From: Stratiolaelaps scimitus
Lineage: Eukaryota; Arthropoda; Arachnida; Mesostigmata; Laelapidae
Direction: 5' to 3'
DNA length: 64,000 bases
Assembly: GCA_019614645.1 (NCBI GenBank)
Contig: JABWDB010000002.1
Coordinates: 248,001-312,000 of the forward strand
The notes beneath the pieces were generated by a model. The model saw only the letters and a list, made by a program, of their open reading frames with translations. It was not told where the DNA came from and did not search any database. Of this stretch, positions 1-14,300 are shown piece by piece (within the stretch, counting starts at the first letter, position 1; each line of letters starts with the position of its first letter). The position numbers and the translations under genes were made by a program.

Positions 1-280
1 GTCGCTGGTGCCGCTTGTGCTGGCCCCACCCTCGCCTCCTTCGCTCGCGTCGCCTGAGCTGGTCGTTGCCTCGTCAACCTGTTTGTCCTTTTGTAGATAG
101 AGAGAAATGACGATCTGCACGACATGCATAGTCATGACAAGTGAAAGTAGGTTCTTGTTGAGCGAGAACGCGTCGCAGTTGGTCACCTTGTGCAGCGAGA
201 AGTGCAGCATGCAAAGCAATCCGAATGGGTCGATCTCGAGGATGCACGAATCAACCTCGGTTTGTGGCAGCAGGATACAT
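1..280 (-). CDS. Ubr1: Ubr1 exon 15, cut by the window edge
   Basis: The exon starts after the acceptor CCTCAG (281-286) and reads through conserved C-terminal text (DSCILEIDPFGLLCMLHF, then MTMHVVQIVISLYLQ). It then enters a Gly/Ser/Ala-rich linker that is still open at base 1. The rest of the C-terminal domain (UBLC/auto-inhibitory region in the family) must lie to the left of this window. Confidence 0.9.
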
Positions 281-3200
281 CTGAGGACGCACAGACGAAG
301 GTGGACGCCGGCACGAGAGAGTTGTTCAATGGGAACGTGAGAATATGGGTGCGAGGAGAGAGAGAGAATGGGAGAGAGAGAACACATAAGGCGAAAAAAA
401 AATTAGTGGAGTGGCAATTTTTGACCTGTTCGATTCGTGTCGGTGGTTTATGGCTCTCTTGAGGACGCTCAGTTAAAGGGACGAGATACCCGCATTGGAA
501 CTACATAACAAACAGTTCATAGATAATAATAATAATAATAATTATATCTGAGTACGTTCGTAATTTGTATATGATTACGAGATCTGGGATGAGCCACTGT
601 CCATCACATACTATACGATATGTACTACATTCAGAGAACCCCGTTAATCTAGTCTGCCATGGTAGATCGATTACTGCAAGGTTAGGCGTATTGTACGTTT
701 CCAAAAAGAACCCAGGGTTCAACTAGACTAAGTATAAGTCTGGAGCTCGGAGGGTTTGTTTTCTAGCAGACACCTGTGGGCCTTGCTTGAGTCAAGTATA
801 TTTGAAGCCAGAAAATGAATTCAATAGCCTAGGCCACCTGAAAGTTTACTCACCTAAGTGCTTGCAGGGCGTCTGAAGCGACATTTGATGACTTGATAAT
901 GCCCAAGACGGAGGCGACCTGTGTAGCTTTAATCATGTTTTCAAGACAGTAGAGTTTTCGGGACGAGATGTCCGCGAGGAGAGCCTTATCTTCGGATCGG
1001 ATACACCATTCCGTCGCCTGTATAGTGTAGGCCAATGTCCAGGTGACCGCAAGAAAGGCGTCCTCCTCGTCACCTAGCACAACCTGGCTCGTTGTCGACA
1101 CAAATCGCTGAAGCATTGATTCGGCTTTCGGCGGCAGCGCTACCGAGCTCTGGTCTGTTCGCACGCCCCCGGGAGGCACCCACAGCTTACCCCGTAACGC
1201 CTGCTCGGCGGACGAGGCCGCTTGGGCTCGCTCCTGACTCTCCTCGCCGGCATCACGCGCTGGATTATCGGCATTACCGTCAGGCCTAATAGGGCTGACT
1301 TGGGGAAGATTGGGCTCGTCACCGCCCGCGTCGAGGCCCATAGGCGTGGCGCCGTCCGCGATGCTCCTAACAGAATCGAGCCATTCTGAGAGCGTCTGCT
1401 CGGCGCTTGGTTCCACCTTCGTCTCTTCTTTTTGGCACGGTACTATTGGGATCACGCTGTTGGAGAGACACTCGCATAGCGGGCACAGGAACTCGCCCTA
1501 TACGATGACGATGATGATGACGAGGAGAGATGTCAGAAGGCGTCAACGATTAAAACACACGTAACGGCTAATGGAAGAACTGACTAGAAATTACACCCGC
1601 CGAATATCAGCACGATCATGCGTGCGTTTACAGAACGCATTATCTCTACGCGTTCTCGAAATGTCACTGCAGCATAGGGTGTTTTTTGTTCGTCTCGATG
1701 TCGCGGGAGCACGATAATGACATCGTTCGATTACTAGAGCTATGCTGTATTAAGCGTACCTCGGCATTACATCAGTACACACCTGGGAGACGTCAAAGCT
1801 GACGTGACGACCGTATCGGACGGGACGTCGGCGTTCTTTCGTCTGTACGAGGTGATAAAATGCCTCCCAGCAGTCCCAGTGCATCACGTGACCGCAAGTG
1901 GATATATGTGCACCGCCTCGCAGGTCCGATGGGGGTAGACCCATCGCCAGGGGAGCGCTGAAAATCACGCTAAATCGGAATCGGAGAGCGTTGATATTAA
2001 CACCCCCATGCGAAAGTTCAGATCAGTGAGGACAGTGAGGACCAGAGAGTGATAGCAGGTAGCCAAGCGGAGGATGGCGATGTTTGTGACTTTACTTTGC
2101 GTACAACGACAGAGGAAACAACCCCCATGTCGGGTCGGAAACTTTAGCGGAGCACGATGGAGAATACATATAACATGCATCCATCCGAACGATGGACGAA
2201 TACCGTCGTCGATGCAGCAAATGAACAACCCGTGCAAAAAGAGAAATAGCAGGCGGCATAACAGGTAATAACAACAAAAAAATAGATACATATATGCATT
2301 TTCTAATTGACATTAATGATGATAATAATAATAATAATCGTAACAATACACATAAAGTAATTACGACACATTCTGCACTGATAGCGCTCGAAAGAGCATT
2401 TTTCCTTAGGCCGTAGCTTAATCGGGCTCGTCTTAGAGTCTGCCATCGCGTATTGTGCTCCTTGGCCGAGAAAAATATCCTCACTTTTTGTGTGCGTCCC
2501 CGTGCTGTACATCCACAAGTTGAGTTGTGTGGCCTACCTTTCGGCTGGATTGTCCCGTGCACACTTTTGTAGAACAGCGGACTTCTGCACGAAGGCCGAA
2601 ACTACCAACGACTGTTTGGCCTGCGACGAAACGACCTCTTCCTCCCGGCAGAGAATGCAAATGAATTTAGGTACATCCTCCTTGACATCTTCCGTTGTCT
2701 CAGCGAGCTCAAACATGTGGGCATACTCCTTGACGAAGTGGCTCTGCTGGGCGCACATCTGCGCGAGGATCTTGGCGCGACGGGCGGCGGCTGCCTCAGC
2801 ATTGCGGCCTCGCTTTGTGCGGCTCGATGACGACACGGAAGACTCGGGCTCGGCCATGGTGGCATCGGAGCCGTCGCCACTGCAAAATCAAACAACGTCG
2901 ACGTCATGAAGATGATGATGCAGAGGTAATGGGGAGAAGGGGATCTGTTCCGAGTTTACCGTGGGGTATGACAAGCCGGGGTGGCTTGACGCGATGAGGT
3001 GCAGATATATAATTCAGCTCAGAACTCAAGCACAGGCCTGCGAATGTGTACCAAATATAACAAAATAATGCTGCACCAAACGTGCACACGGTAGTGCATT
3101 GAGGTTTATACTGTACCTGATTGGAGTGCTGAGCCTCTTGATGAGATACGCCATGAGAGCTTTGACCGCGCTGTTTTCCTCCAACTTCGGGTAGGCTCGC

Positions 3201-6200
3201 TCGAAGTTTTCCTTAAGATCGGCGATACGAGTGAGAAAGCTCGTTGAGAGGTTACCTCGGACCACCTCGTCTAAACCGATGATCACCAGGTGAAGCACTC
3301 GCTCCATCTGCGCATCCGTGAACACGGTTGAGCCTGTAGCACATCTGGAGGACAAATGTCGAGTGTGGGCGCATTATAAACCGCTTTTAAAATGGCTCGT
3401 CGATGGGCGAGTGGCTTCACGAATCCATTCACAGATATCCTCTCGCCTTTGGTGCTACTACAAGCCAGATACTGATAAAGGTATACCCTCTCTCTCTCTC
3501 TCTCTCTCTCGCACATCGCTTTCATAGTTTCACTAGCGAGAACACTCCGTTAATTTTCCTGGGAGAGAAAAAAATCGGTACAATTTTTCTTTCATGCTCT
3601 TCTTCGACTCACCGATATAGAATCGTGTTGACAATGTGCCCGAAGGTGTTGCTGTCGAGAATGTTCAGGATGGGATTGAAGTCTTTGGTGAACTGTGGCA
3701 GCACTGGCGGTGGACAGAACGCTGGCTCGCCCGCCGCCTTGCGTCGTTTAAGCTGAACCTCCTCGGCCTTGCTTTGCTCCTGAAATGCGTCAAGTCGTCG
3801 TCACATTAGGCGTTCCCGCCGAGAGAACTATTGTCGAAACCCGTAAAAAAAAAACCTCAGAAATCTTGGAAAGTGACCTCTTCTGTGTCCGGCACTCTAC
3901 ATTGTCTTAGACTTGGCGAGATACCAAGTCGTAATACGTGACGTGTGGACACATGTATTCATTTGCCTTGCACTTACTTTGAGAAGCATAGCTTCAATAC
4001 AAACACAAACAAATAATGAACACTAACGAACATCATAGTCGTCCCGAGCCGCTAAGCAATAAAGCAGCTAAACACAACGCCCCGTACTGTTCAGAACAGC
4101 GTTGTTCTGTTGCCGCCTCATCGTGTGCCCGTAGACATATATTGTTTGTCATTCTCGTTACGTACCTCCCTGCTGTAATGATAGAAGAACGGATTAAAGT
4201 ATTTGTAGTACTCGGGCTTGAGTTCGTATTTGCCGACCGCGCCGACGGTTGCCGCCCGCTTGAATACGGCCACCTCCTTCAGCACCTTCTCGAGGATGAT
4301 CTCCATTGCACTGTCGTCGTATCTGGCTGGCACCTGCTTCACGAGCAGCGAATGTGGAAACGGCTCAATACAAAGTAGCTGAATGATCTCCTGCTTGACG
4401 CGGTCCACTTCGGTGACCTGGCCGACACCAGGCAGATGCCGTTCCGCGATCAGATATAGAATCACTGTGAGGAAGTCGTCGCACAGCGTCGCTGACGTAT
4501 CCGGAGCGCCCTCCGAGTTCGTTAGCGAGTAGTCGAGATCCGAGAACCACAGTAGCAGGTCGAACCTGTTGAGGAAGTGTATCAACAGCTCGTTGGGCTC
4601 CATTCGTGCCGCGCAGTACTGCAACAGCGCAATGTCCCGATCGAAGGTCTCCGTCCGGAGACGGAAATTCGTATAGAAGAACACCTGATTTAGCAGCGAA
4701 TAGCCATTGCGACGCCACATGCTGGCGCGGAACTGGGCAACCATAACTTGCAAACGAAGTGGCTGCTCCATAATCTGGATCAGCGACGGTTTGTCCTCGA
4801 CCTCGAACTGATGCGATGAATAGTCTAAGCCGAACTTATGCGTGGCGAGAAGAAGCCCTGACAAGAACCGTGATAGCGCTAGATGAACGCTGATAGGTTG
4901 AGTCGTCACGTCATAATTGATACAAGTAACCAGCTCTGGATAGGAGCCTATGAAACGCTGTGCGTAAACGACATCTGCAAAGAAATTCGAAGAAATAACG
5001 TTAGAATGAATTAATGAAGGGAGGGAGGGAGGCCGGGAGGGGCACGACGGCACTATGAGCTTCGTGCATTTCAAGAGAACATTCACCTTTTTCATATGGT
5101 TCCGCCCACAGTTGCCCTGGGCAATATGTTAATTTCGGACGACAATACATAAATACAAACAGATACATACGACGATATACTACTAGTAGAATACACGCAT
5201 GCAATAAGCACCCACCTTGGCTACTGCAGCTTTTATCCGACTTGATGAGGTGGTGCAACGTCCTTCTGACAGCTCGAATGAGCATATCCCTGTCATTCTC
5301 GCACCATTCGAGTATCATCGAGACGATCGTGCTCAGCTTCAGCTGTATGTTGATACCAGTTTCCCATTCAGCCTCGAACTCGACGTGCTGGCCGACCTGT
5401 CTCGTGACGGCGTCCATACAATGCATCATCGAGAACAGCTGCAGGACCGTCTCGAGGCCGTTCGAGAAGCTCTTCCGCAGTTCCTCACTCCAGGGTGGAG
5501 ATGGCTGCACGTACAGCAGATACTTGAGGTCGAACAGGATGAACTGCGCCCGTCTAAAAGATCTTCTGACGTCAAGCAGAGCATAGAAACAAGAGCGACA
5601 AAGCGACGACACAACGGCCGCAAAGCAGATAGGCACACACACCTTAACCCGACGAAATGTGACATGCCGATGAAATTCTACAGACACAGGGTGATATGAT
5701 GACGGGACGATGCTGGCGACGAAAAATGGGATGAGACGACAGGAAGATACGCCATGGACATTTTTCGACACCAACCTTCCTACCGCGCTGCCGTGTCAAC
5801 TTTTTTCGGAGTCGGAGAGGTGGGAGGGAAATGGGGAGAGACGGAAGCTATGGACAGCGGGAGGTGGGGGTATCTGGCATTTTTCTTTTCGGATCCTGGG
5901 AATGGGACAAGTGAGCAGTAATCTGCCAAATGGTATTTAATTGTAGTTGATGGCGAGACGCATATATTAGGGGCCCCAGAGAGTGTATTTTGCGGGGTTA
6001 GGGAATATTGACTCGAATTTTAGCAAACGTTATTCAATAACAGTAGTCTCCCTGCGTGACACATAAGAGAACTTAAGCATTGTAAAATTGCAGTTCGTTT
6101 AGTAAACCAGCAGAGCTTTACCTTTGCCCTCCACAGGTATACATTCCCTAAAAATCGATCGGGGAGCGAATCTATTCCCATTTCAAAGAAATTTTGTTCT

Positions 6201-6569
6201 TGGCCCTCGTTCATCTTGCAAGGTTGAAATCTCCTGTTTCGAAACTTGCTGAGTCAAGCTTCCAAGTTTTTTCAAGTTTGTGAGTCGTTACGGTGGAATG
6301 TACGAATGCAGCACACATTTTGGTAGCCGTGTTAGCTGCGGTATCTCCGATTTTAGAGTTGGAAAGCATTATTGCACGAAATTGGTCTCAAGATAGGTCG
6401 ATTTTGAAATCAGACAGAATTTTTTCGAAAACCGTTCGATCGAGCCGCTCTTCGGTTTTACTTTGCAGCAACAACTAACAACACTTTTTTTCGCGCCCAA
6501 ACGTCGCTGCTGCCACTCTCATGGCACTAAAGTTCGAAATACTAACACTGGAAAAAACTTTCTGGGACC

Positions 6570-6610
<41 letters not shown>

Positions 6611-8308
6611 TACTGGTATCCAAAGTAAAAGAAACGTAGGCAAAATCACTAGCGGGATCTGGCGCAGATGATCGTCTGAATGCTGTCAATAATATGGGCA
6701 GCAGCACCAGCAATGGTAGTGATGGTGGTGCTAGTGGTGATGAGATTTTGATTAAACGGCTGCGGAAGCCGGGGTCAAGGCAGTCGGATTAGTTTGTTGT
6801 TGCATTAGGCTATCGTAGTTGGTAGCTAGTGTGAGAGAGATGAGTTCGAATATTAGTCCATTAGAAGAGACAATGGGCGCGATTACCTACCCACGTCTAG
6901 GATCCGGCATGCACGATAAGAACAGCAACAACAACAACTACGGCATGTCTGTGTCTCTGTTGGCCAGAAACACAGACATGACACATGTGTGTGGCAGCAG
7001 GTACCGTTCTCGCACACGTTGTTACCCCACACTCTCGAGGGTTAGTGTGACCAACCCCTGTGCGAGTGTTCTGCCCACCTGACCTACCTGAAGTTTGTGT
7101 TCGAGTGGTTACGATCGAAGGCGAGCTTTCCCGTGCTGGCGTTCTTGTGCGGAGTGCACTCCGACAGGAACGTCCGCATCAACGTGGCCAGAGCTCCATC
7201 CTCGGCGATGAGCGAGTGCGCGACGCTGACCACACTAAACACCTGGACAGTGAGCGACATGACCGAAACCTATAAAGGAACATAGAACAAATAGTCGAAT
7301 CGAATCGAGAGCGTGTCCAGCGAAGTGGTATCGCGCCGTCACAGCAGAAACAGAAACAATAGAAACAGCAGCGGCGGCGTCATGCCTTTATCGAGTCTCC
7401 GATACCCTTCCTCCGAAAAATAGCACTGCCGCGCAGGCCTCTACAACGCCGCCGCATCTCGCCGGCCGTTTGGCGTGCGTGCACGGGCGGACGCGTGGGC
7501 CCCTCAGATCGCGGTCGGATCAGGCGTGAGCGACGAACAGCGGAATAAATAGAACGTAATAAAACTAGATAAGGAATTCCCACCACGTTAGCGCAGGCTT
7601 GTGCCGCAGTATCTACGAAGCGAAGATTAATGCAGTTTCTTGGTGTTGTTGTGGATGATGATGATGCTGATGATGTCGAACGCGGTTGCTGACATCGAGA
7701 GATTGGGAGAGATCTATATTGAAAATGCTCCACGCCAAAGTGTCGCTCAGCTTCGTTGTGTACTACAACACATGATAATTCTTGACGATGTTACCACATG
7801 ATAGATCCCGAGTTGACGCGGTAAGAGTTACGCGGACGAAGCGTGATTCTCTCGGTGAATGTCAGGGTTGCACTGTGTGATATTTATGTTCATTATGTAT
7901 TATATAAGCTATGATTAGGCCCCATCAAACGAGAAAGCGCTTGTTAGCATATATGCGTTTGAACAAAATTGTACTACACAGCTATTTCTACAGGTAACAT
8001 AAAAGTACAGGGTGAACAGTAATGCTCACCAACGGAGACCAACAGAGTGAGCTTGCAGTTAGAAACTTGGAACTGAGGGTAGATACGTTGACAGATATCT
8101 GCTTTTCGTTTAGACTTGAAGCAGGTATTCTCGCCCATTATTCCCAAAATATATTCTGGATACCATACACGGTATAGTCGGAGGATGTATGCTCGAAGCG
8201 CAAACCGGCGACGCTTAACCGTACACCCAAAGCAGCAAAGAGATGAGTCTCGCAGCAGCGTTTTTGTTTTCACGTAACGTGGGGCAATAACGTTGGTTTA
8301 CCAATGGA

Positions 8309-8358
<50 letters not shown>

Positions 8359-11300
8359 CTAGCATAGTCTGAGGGGTAGGCTCGTACGTTCTATGGCACA
8401 TCGTGACACGTCAACTAGTCACAAGATTTGTACACAGCCGTCGGTAAACCAAGGCCAGCCCGTTGACCGTTATCGCTCGATGCGTCCTGCATATCACTGA
8501 ACAACATAGACAACGGCACAGTCACACGCGTTCACGCACACATAGATACAAACATATAGCCCGAAGTTCGAATTATAGAATCAAAGACAAGAATATGATG
8601 ACAGCGCAGAATCAGCTTGCGAGCATTAGTGATAGCAGACATGTGATGATGTTAAGCTTAAGAGTAAACGCGAGACACTGATTCAGTTCTCGAGCCGCGC
8701 AGAACAGCACATAGACAATGAGGCAATGTGCTGATAAGAATCGACGCTCCTCTTTCAGGGGACCAGGCTAAAGAGAAGGCAAACCGATCGCGTCATGTCA
8801 TATTGGATACCGTTGAGTCCCGCAGGATGACGACCTAATCAACATCATGATCTCAACACCAACTGGTTTCTATAACTAGTGTAGACAACTAGAGGGTATC
8901 TAGGACAGTTGAACTATAGCAGATCAGTAATGCGTGCAGTGTGACGAGATCGAATGAGGGCCGGCTGATTCTGTCATGACGACGACAACGAGCGGTCAAA
9001 TTCGACACGGGGTGATTGAAACTGCCGTGGACAGCTAGACGCATATATGGATGGGTGTGGAAGTAATCGTCGGGCGAAAAAAAAGCAGGATATCGATCAG
9101 GATACGACGGCTCGCCTCCTCAGAGTCACTCGGGGCTCAATTCGTTCGATCCGCCATAGAACACCCTAGATGAACCCCCGGAACAGAAATCTATTCCGAT
9201 GCGGGTGGGGCAAAGTACGCGGCTTCCATTAAATGTGACGGAGCGGAGATATGGGAGGACCCGGTGAACGGATGCAGTGAGACAGTGAAATGATCTATCG
9301 TCGGAGCATGATCCAGAGTGTTTCTGTACGTTCACTGGCTACCAAAGAACAAGCAGAGTGTGTCTCCAAATTGATTGATACCAATGACAGATACGACGAT
9401 AGCGATGGATGCAATTCGATATGCCGGATATTTCATATAGCAACGTGTCTGAACTTCAACTTTCACTTAGGTCGTCTATATTTACACACGGTCTCGACTG
9501 CTTGAACTCGTCCGATTCGAACCTCGGCGTGTGTTTGCGGATTCGCTTAGCTTCTTCATATAGCAACCTATCTCAACGAGTGCTAGACATTCAGTAACTC
9601 GAGATACTTCACCATTGCCTATGAGGCACGGATCATTCAATTCGGCTAACTAGCCTGCATAGGTGACCTAAGAGAGTGATGTCCAATGGCTCGCTAACCT
9701 GTACCATCGTTGGCTTTTCTGCCTAATTTGTCATATTACAACAGCGCCTGGTCAACAGCACGAAGCGAGCTTTCGAATAGGCCAATTTTCGGAGCCTGGA
9801 GCACTTGGTGCAAGGACCCGCAACCGAATCGGTTCAGTTGAAGGAGGACCGCCGAAGACGGAACAACGATTTTCGCATGAAAGCCTTCCTGCCCCAGCTA
9901 CTACCACTACTACAACAACAACAATGACTAACAGGATTTACAAAGAGTTCCTTATGGCCATGTCAGTGTGAGAACCGAGTGATTATCCCGTGAGCCTAAG
10001 GGGACTCAACCGTACCGAATGATCATGGTCATCTGCGATGAAGTCCTTCATTAGGTCCGGGTAGTCACGGACGTACATCTTGGCAAACGCCAGCTTCCAC
10101 TCCGGGTCCATCAGGATGCCGTTGATAATTAGCTGATGCCACAGCTGACGGCCACTCTTCCATAACTGGGTGTCGTGACGCATCACGCATCGCACGAGCG
10201 GATAAATATCGATCGGACTTGTAGGCACCGTAATCAGGACATTGCCGAGGATGCGCGCAAACCCTAAAAAGTTGACAGGGACAAACCGCAAAAACGAACG
10301 AACAAATGCATACATCTTATTACTGAACGAATGATTGGTCTGCAGCTAATGAATGCGTGCTCGAAACTCGCAAAATGGGGTAAGTGGTGATTCATCTTCA
10401 GCGTTACCCTGATCATAAAAAAAGCGGCGGGTAATAGCAGATGATAATTTGTTATATATATTTTTTTCTCTGAAAATGTCTCAAGTTAAACGGCAACGCG
10501 AGGGCCGCAAATCTACTGCCTGGCCTAGCAGAAAGTCCAGAGATACATATGTTAGTTCATTACGGCAACTCCTATTAGTTCCCTTCTCTCGAAGGCGAGA
10601 GACAGATGACGTCGGACATTCAGTGGGGAACTGGGTAATTGATTCTTGGCTATCACATGCGCATGGCGATAAACAACAGGTTAATGATCAGTTCCGTGGC
10701 GACAACAACAACAACGGATAATAATGAGTTTCGCACTGGCACCGATCCCAAGCAGGTGATAGTTATCCTTATCTATATTTTGTCCCATTGACCCCGATAA
10801 GGCGTCACAACGGCGAGCAATTTTCTCCCATTTGTATTTTATTATTGAAATTCGTAACTATTTATGGTGACGAGAGCGTATTCACACCAGCCAGGATCCC
10901 ATCTGTCACCACCAGGGTGACACCGTGCCACCTGACTACGGGCACGTATAGCTGGCCTTCGGATCGTTGTCGATGCGCACGTACCTCTTAGCTGTTTGAT
11001 GAAGGTGTCCATCCACTGAATCAGTCTTGACGCAAAGATCTGATGCGATACCAGCGGGGTTGTCATAACAATCGTCTTCAGGGGCTTTCCCCCGTGGCGG
11101 CTTGTCGTCCGTTCCACGGCGTGCTTCACCTGCGTGCACTCTTGAAACCCGTCAATTTTGATCATTGCTCGACCCTCACGATCTACCGTCGTGGCGAACT
11201 CCACGGCCTCCCTCTCATTTGCTTCGATTGCACGCGACAGTGAAGTGATGACCTGCGGGAGAGTTCAGACCGGCGAAGGGCAGACGGTGAAAAACGAACG

Positions 11301-14300
11301 GAAAGGCCAATTTAGGTCAATTGTCGTTGTGATCTCGAGCGACAGCATAAAGGGGGATGCGATGCATCACACGGGGCACGTACTAAGCACATTACATTGC
11401 CGCGTGATAGAGCCACGTAGAGACGCAGGACATTTAAGGAATGGCGACCGCTACTGCCGGTGCAGAATAGAGAATGAGAATACTACTAAACATCGTCAAT
11501 CCCTATAAGAGGTATTGGCGCGTTTCTTGCATTCGCATAAAGTATCACGAAACGTACACAAAGTAGGAAATGCTACTCAAATTTACTCCAATCCCATCGT
11601 GACCTCATCTGCCGACATTAAAGCGTCGAAATGGGAGGACAAGCTAACTACAGCGTGAATTGTGTCCGTGCGTGTGTGTGTTTGTGCGTGTCTTGGTACT
11701 TTCAGCTGTTTCCAGAGTCCCCTTCGACTGTGGCGCGTACCTGTTCGTAGGTGTGCGTTTCATCGTTATACAGCATCGTCGAATAGAGATCCTTTCTCTG
11801 ACCTCCTGGCAACGCCACCTCGAGATCGGTGGGCAGCTGTGTATGCTTACTCCACGTTAGCAACTGGTAGCCGTACGTGAGAACACTCTCCGTCACAAGG
11901 CGTAGTCTGGCTTGCATATCCAGCGGCACAACATCCTCCTTATCGCGGTCAGCCGCTTCCTTGTCGTGGGTCTCACACGAAGGCGACCTCTTCCAGGCTT
12001 CGCGATCTCCGCAATCACAGTAGCCTCCTCCTCTGGACATGTTCATCTTGTACTTATGCTGCTTATGTTCCGATCCCTAAATGGGTTGATTCGCGTAATT
12101 ACAGGTGAGCGCAATTGCACACAGCAAAATGTAAGTAAATGACCGTCAAAATGACAACCGGTAACGAATTCAACAAGAAGGTATCCAATGGCGACGTGCA
12201 TAGATCTAGATATGTACATGAATAGACAAGCGAGATAACATTTTTTGGAACAATTTTGCTGAAATGTTTCTACTAATATGTCGGTCTCTTCGTGATAGTG
12301 AACATCGTCACAGCATCGTCTGTGACGATAAACAAAACTCGGGAAAGGTTGGCCAGCGTTCCAGGTCACCTTGAAACAGGTGGCGCACAACACGCATGTC
12401 GGATCGACACCGCAATCCCTACACGAGTACGTGGGCTCGCCAGATTTGAAGACATGACCGCAGAATGATGCAGGACTCTCTTTCTGCTTCAACTGTTTGA
12501 TGACTTGCTCCGGATCGAGGGAGTTGGTGATGAACTTCTCCAAGGAGTGGAAAAATGTGTAGTTGATTTCTTGCTCGTTAAACTGCAAAGCACAAAAAAC
12601 AGAAGTATATTTCTTTTAGACGGAGACGGCGTACACAAGATAGCTCAATGCAAAAAATCATTCAGAGAAAACCCTCCATTTATCTTGATCTGAGAAGAGT
12701 GAACTCGCATAGCATTGCGATTGGCGTATTAGGCAGTAGGTTATGCCTCATAGTTCGGCTAATGTGAAGCAATTTTCTGGGAAATCCATAGACCGATTTG
12801 GTCCGGACAGGCAGCTGCTGTTTGGGGACGCAGGATACTCCCAAAGGCGAACACAGCAAACATCGATTGCTCTGAAGGGACTTCGAACTGCTTGACAATA
12901 GTACAATCGCTCTTGCTAATCATTGCTGGAAACTATGATTTGCAATCGACTTAATTTAATTGGCGATTTTAATACTTGGCAATTATTTGCAAGACCTGCA
13001 CCGTCAAGTGTTTTCCATTAGTGATTCGATCCTCATTCACATGGGGCAGTAACTCGATGTGAGTTACACCCTGTGAAGTGACACATTGAAGTTGCAATAG
13101 CACTGATACAACGTCGAGCTGAAACTTTAATTACGATAGATATCAATGAATTCGTCTACCAAGCTTGAAATTTCATCCAAATCAATCATGTTTATCTTCG
13201 ATACATTTAGTACAACCTGTGCAATTCAACAAAGTCGAACTCATTTGTTGGTGGTCATACATTTCGGCTGACGTCGTATACGCACGATATTGGATACGTT
13301 CCTATTGGAGCCACTCAAACAACCCTCCAAAGTAAACGACATATATCAGAGTAGTTTCAAACTGATCTCGATGGACGCTTTCAAAATGCACTTAAGGTAT
13401 CCTTTACTGAGCCGCCGTTAGTTAGCTCTCGTGTCCACGACAACAAAACAAGCTATAAAACGGTTGCAAGCACGTCCGATTCAGTATACTTTTGTTTACA
13501 GCGCAGCTATAATCGTACCGACATTAATGTCGACCATAACGCTTGGATTCGTCGAATGAGACGAGACGAGATGAGACAAACGCTCGCTTAACCCCGCCGT
13601 CAGCCATTGCTTGTACAAGTGATTGCTTCATTTTAATGGTTCATCTGTTCGTTCAGACGCGTTATCTCATCCCGTTGCATCATCTGGCTGGCAACCGTGC
13701 CGCTCTTGGCACTGTTCTACCACAGATTCCTCCAGGCAGTCGAGCCGGCTTCGTCATTTCTCTATGGCCGTTTTGTAATGCACACGCTTAGACTAACGTG
13801 AAGCAGCGTATATGAGAAACACGAGACGATCGAGGTAGTCGTTGTCGTCACGTCGAAAGAAAGCTCCCTGCACTGCGGGGCGGTGTTAAATCCATCGACA
13901 AGGGTGGCAATTTTAATATTGGCAGCTCTTGCTTCCCAGGTCTATTGTCAGCATTCAACAGATGATGGTAAAGCTCGAATTGCGAAAAAAAAAAACGCAT
14001 GGCTCACGACTGCTGTACGCTCAACATCAGGCCTGGTCAAATCACCGAATATGAGTCGGGTTCCCTGCGTACCACGAAGCGTATCGAGTCGAAAAAAATT
14101 GCACTGGATGTTCAGCAGGTAACGTTAGCATTCGGTGCAACCGGTGGTTGGCTGATCAAAAGGCGCAACACTCGGCTGTTCATGATTTCAGTTGTCCGTC
14201 CGTTCTTGGAGAGTTCCGAAAACATCACAACCTTTACAAGCGGTAGAGGGAGAGACTTGTTTCCCGGTCACAGGCCACCTCGAACGCTCGCGTATCAGTG

